Source of the DNA: Immundisolibacteraceae bacterium
GTDB taxonomy: Bacteria > Pseudomonadota > Gammaproteobacteria > Immundisolibacterales > Immundisolibacteraceae
NCBI GenBank assembly: GCA_016763355.1
Contig: JAESTY010000196.1
Location: forward strand, 1-14,001
Reading direction: 5' to 3'
Length of the DNA: 14,001 bases
Part shown: positions 12,812-14,001 of the stretch, in pieces
Position numbering within the stretch: position 1 is the first letter of the stretch
How the letters are laid out: the number at the start of each line of letters is the position of its first letter
Notes under the pieces: model-generated
What the model saw: only the letters and a program-made list of their open reading frames with translations
Database searches by the model: none
What the model was told of the DNA's origin: nothing
Translations under genes and position numbers: made by a program

Positions 12812-13774
12812 ATGAAATACACCCGTTCAGAAGCAAAACAGTGGGCCCAGGACACCATCAAGGGATTCTTTCTATGCCCGGTAACACCGGTTAACAACGA
12901 TTTTAATTTTGATGAAGAAGGCATGCGTAAGAATGTCGAAGCCTTTATTGAAATGGGTGTAGATGGTCTGGTGGTTGGTGGCTTTATCGCCGAGTGCTGG
13001 AACGCCACCCTCGAAGAATGGTACCGCTATCACGAAGTCATGGCTGAAGCGGTTGCCGGTCGTGTGCCACTGTTTTCAATCATTCTTGATCCTAGTGCTT
13101 ATCAGGCCGTAGAGAAAATGCAGCGCCTCGAAGCCCTGGGTTTTGACGGAGTTGAAGTCATCAACCCGGTGGTTCAACTACGTACCGATGATGAAATTTT
13201 TGCCTGGTTCAAATTCATCACCGATCGTTCTGACATGGCCGTTGTGCTTTATCGCACTCCGGTTTCCGGCAAAGTGCTGGGTTGGGACCTGATGAAACGT
13301 CTGTCTGATCTTGAAACCGTGGTCGGTGCCAAGCAGGGCGTGGTTAGCCGTGCTGAGTCTCTTAAGTTACGTAAAATTCTGCGTGATGACTTCGTACTCT
13401 CTGATCCGTTGGAAAATGTCTTTCTCGACGATTTGCGCAACGGTGGCCAGGTGGTGTTTGGTGAACTCTCTTACATTCTGTTTGGTAAGAAGCGTCACCT
13501 GATCAACGACTATCGGGCACTTGCCGCTGAAGGCAAATGGGAAGAAGCCTATCAGGCCAGCATACAGCTCAATGATATCCGTGATTTCTACGGCGACGTT
13601 TTCCTCTGGGACGTGGTGCACACTTTCACCTACGCCTCCGCACTGGCGAGTATGAAATGCTGGTTTGAAGAGATTGGGCTGGAAGCCGGCCCAATTCGTC
13701 CGCCTGTTTCTCAGGCCTCTGACGAACTGCGTCAGCGCATTAAAACCACCCTGAAAGAACTCGGTGTGAGTTAA
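12812..13774 (+). CDS. Dihydrodipicolinate synthase / N-acetylneuraminate lyase family protein
   Basis: A 320-residue class I aldolase-fold protein. Family members form a Schiff base between an active-site lysine and a 2-oxo acid, usually pyruvate, and make or break a C-C bond. The lysine is Lys174 in VGAKQGV and the tyrosine is Tyr147 in VVLYRTP. The carboxylate-binding motif GTTGE of DapA reads GFIAE (57-61), with Phe-Ile in place of the two threonines, so DapA itself is unlikely. Residues 57-69 (GFIAECWNATLEE) are closer in shape to GTFGECATLTWEE of the hydratase-aldolases of aromatic degradation, but a definite assignment is not possible. It is longer than DapA (about 292). GAGGAAG (12799-12805) precedes ATG 12812. 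It appears to be a single-gene transcript with its own operator candidate and terminator. Confidence 0.85.
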   Translation: MKYTRSEAKQWAQDTIKGFFLCPVTPVNNDFNFDEEGMRKNVEAFIEMGVDGLVVGGFIAECWNATLEEWYRYHEVMAEAVAGRVPLFSIILDPSAYQAVEKMQRLEALGFDGVEVINPVVQLRTDDEIFAWFKFITDRSDMAVVLYRTPVSGKVLGWDLMKRLSDLETVVGAKQGVVSRAESLKLRKILRDDFVLSDPLENVFLDDLRNGGQVVFGELSYILFGKKRHLINDYRALAAEGKWEEAYQASIQLNDIRDFYGDVFLWDVVHTFTYASALASMKCWFEEIGLEAGPIRPPVSQASDELRQRIKTTLKELGVS

Positions 13775-13777
13775 ATA

Positions 13778-13807
13778 CTGATCTGAACCTGAACGGGTTC
13801 AGATCAG
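13778..13807 (+). terminator. Strong hairpin after the DHDPS-family gene
   Basis: CTGATCTGAACC pairs perfectly with GGTTCAGATCAG (12 bp) around TGAACG. An A-run, not a T-run, follows, so alone it is not a classical plus-strand terminator; it precedes a second hairpin that is. It may protect the 3' end of the mRNA or assist termination. Confidence 0.5.
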
Positions 13808-13842
13808 AAAAAGGCCGGACCAGTAATGGTTCGGCCTTTTTT
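13808..13842. terminator. Rho-independent terminator, both strands
   Basis: GGCCGGACC (13813-13821) pairs with GGTTCGGCC (13828-13836), one G-U pair, around AGTAAT. Five A precede and six T follow, so it can stop transcripts from either side. It ends the DHDPS-family transcript. Confidence 0.92.
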
Positions 13843-13852
13843 GTGTCTGAAC

Positions 13853-13858
13853 TATAAT
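13853..13858 (+). promoter_or_regulatory. Consensus -10 box TATAAT before the VOC gene
   Basis: A perfect TATAAT lies just downstream of the terminator. The best -35 match at 17 bases, TTCGGC, is poor and falls inside the terminator stem. It could start the transcript of the gene at 13924 with a leader of about 60 bases. Confidence 0.4.
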
Positions 13859-13923
13859 ATGGTCTACCCTGAGCAACGCCCGGACTCGGCTCATACCGGC
13901 CCCAATCTAATGCCAGACCAACG

Positions 13924-14001
13924 ATGATTGAAATTACAGCGATAGACCATATTGTTCTTAGAACAACCCAACTCGATGAGATGTTGGCGTTCTACTGTCG
14001 G
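13924..14001 (+). CDS. VOC (glyoxalase/dioxygenase fold) family protein, 3' end outside window
   Basis: Only the first 26 codons are present: MIEITAIDHIVLRTTQLDEM then LAFYCR. The pattern I-DH-(I/L)-VL-R ... D/E-x-x-L-x-FY is the typical first beta-alpha unit of the vicinal-oxygen-chelate fold, where the His after Asp is the first metal ligand. Glyoxalase I, ring-cleaving dioxygenases and other metal enzymes share it, so no function can be given. No clear Shine-Dalgarno site precedes the ATG; a TATAAT box is 65 bases upstream. It is transcribed separately from the DHDPS-family gene across a terminator. Confidence 0.75.
   Translation, partial: MIEITAIDHIVLRTTQLDEMLAFYCR

Noticed and set aside
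1..14001. Genome-wide reassignment of UAG to an amino acid
   Set aside because: TAG ends the amidohydrolase and MFS genes at the expected family lengths, so UAG works as a stop here; only leaky reading or mutation remains possible.

Overview
The window reads as a chromosomal segment of a gammaproteobacterium, probably an aquatic, lipid-degrading type. The reasons are a hexameric-type NADP glutamate dehydrogenase close to the E. coli enzyme, a YbiT-type ABC-F protein next to a ZapG/YhcB (DUF1043) protein, a DUF4389 membrane protein, and many CoA-ester enzymes. This assignment is inference. Gene density is normal and no rRNA, tRNA, CRISPR array, insertion sequence or phage gene was seen.

Layout. 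1-1125: 3' part of gdhA. 1315-2025: a DUF4389 membrane gene whose reading frame is cut by an in-frame TAG just before its conserved PFPF motif, followed by an acidic tail. 2164-3843 (minus): an amidohydrolase of the N-acyl-D-amino-acid deacylase type, with a possible 36-aa ORF overlapping its 3' end. 3844-4190: a 347-bp divergent control region with three short palindromes. 4191-6176: an enoyl-CoA hydratase-like gene and an acyl-CoA dehydrogenase in a tight operon, closed by a strong terminator. 6236-6814: a transglutaminase-like pseudogene. 6906-7712: a TesB-like thioesterase, convergent across a bidirectional terminator with a ybiT-like gene (7800-9389, minus, TTG start), which lies behind zapG (9445-9936, minus). 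10188-12579: a second acyl-CoA dehydrogenase and an MFS transporter as an operon. 12812-13774: a DHDPS/NAL-family lyase preceded by a TetR-type inverted repeat and followed by a strong terminator. 13924-end: the start of a VOC (glyoxalase-fold) protein.

How the genes may work together. Two acyl-CoA dehydrogenases, a crotonase, a thioesterase, an aldolase-fold lyase, an amidohydrolase and a transporter, mixed with housekeeping genes, look like a dispersed catabolic set for an uncharacterised organic acid handled as a CoA thioester. The substrate cannot be read from the sequence. Several of these enzymes carry active-site changes relative to the best-known family members, described under findings. 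Two separate genes in the window are interrupted by an in-frame TAG with an open frame beyond it. In the transglutaminase-like gene this goes with loss of two catalytic residues, so decay is the simplest reading there.
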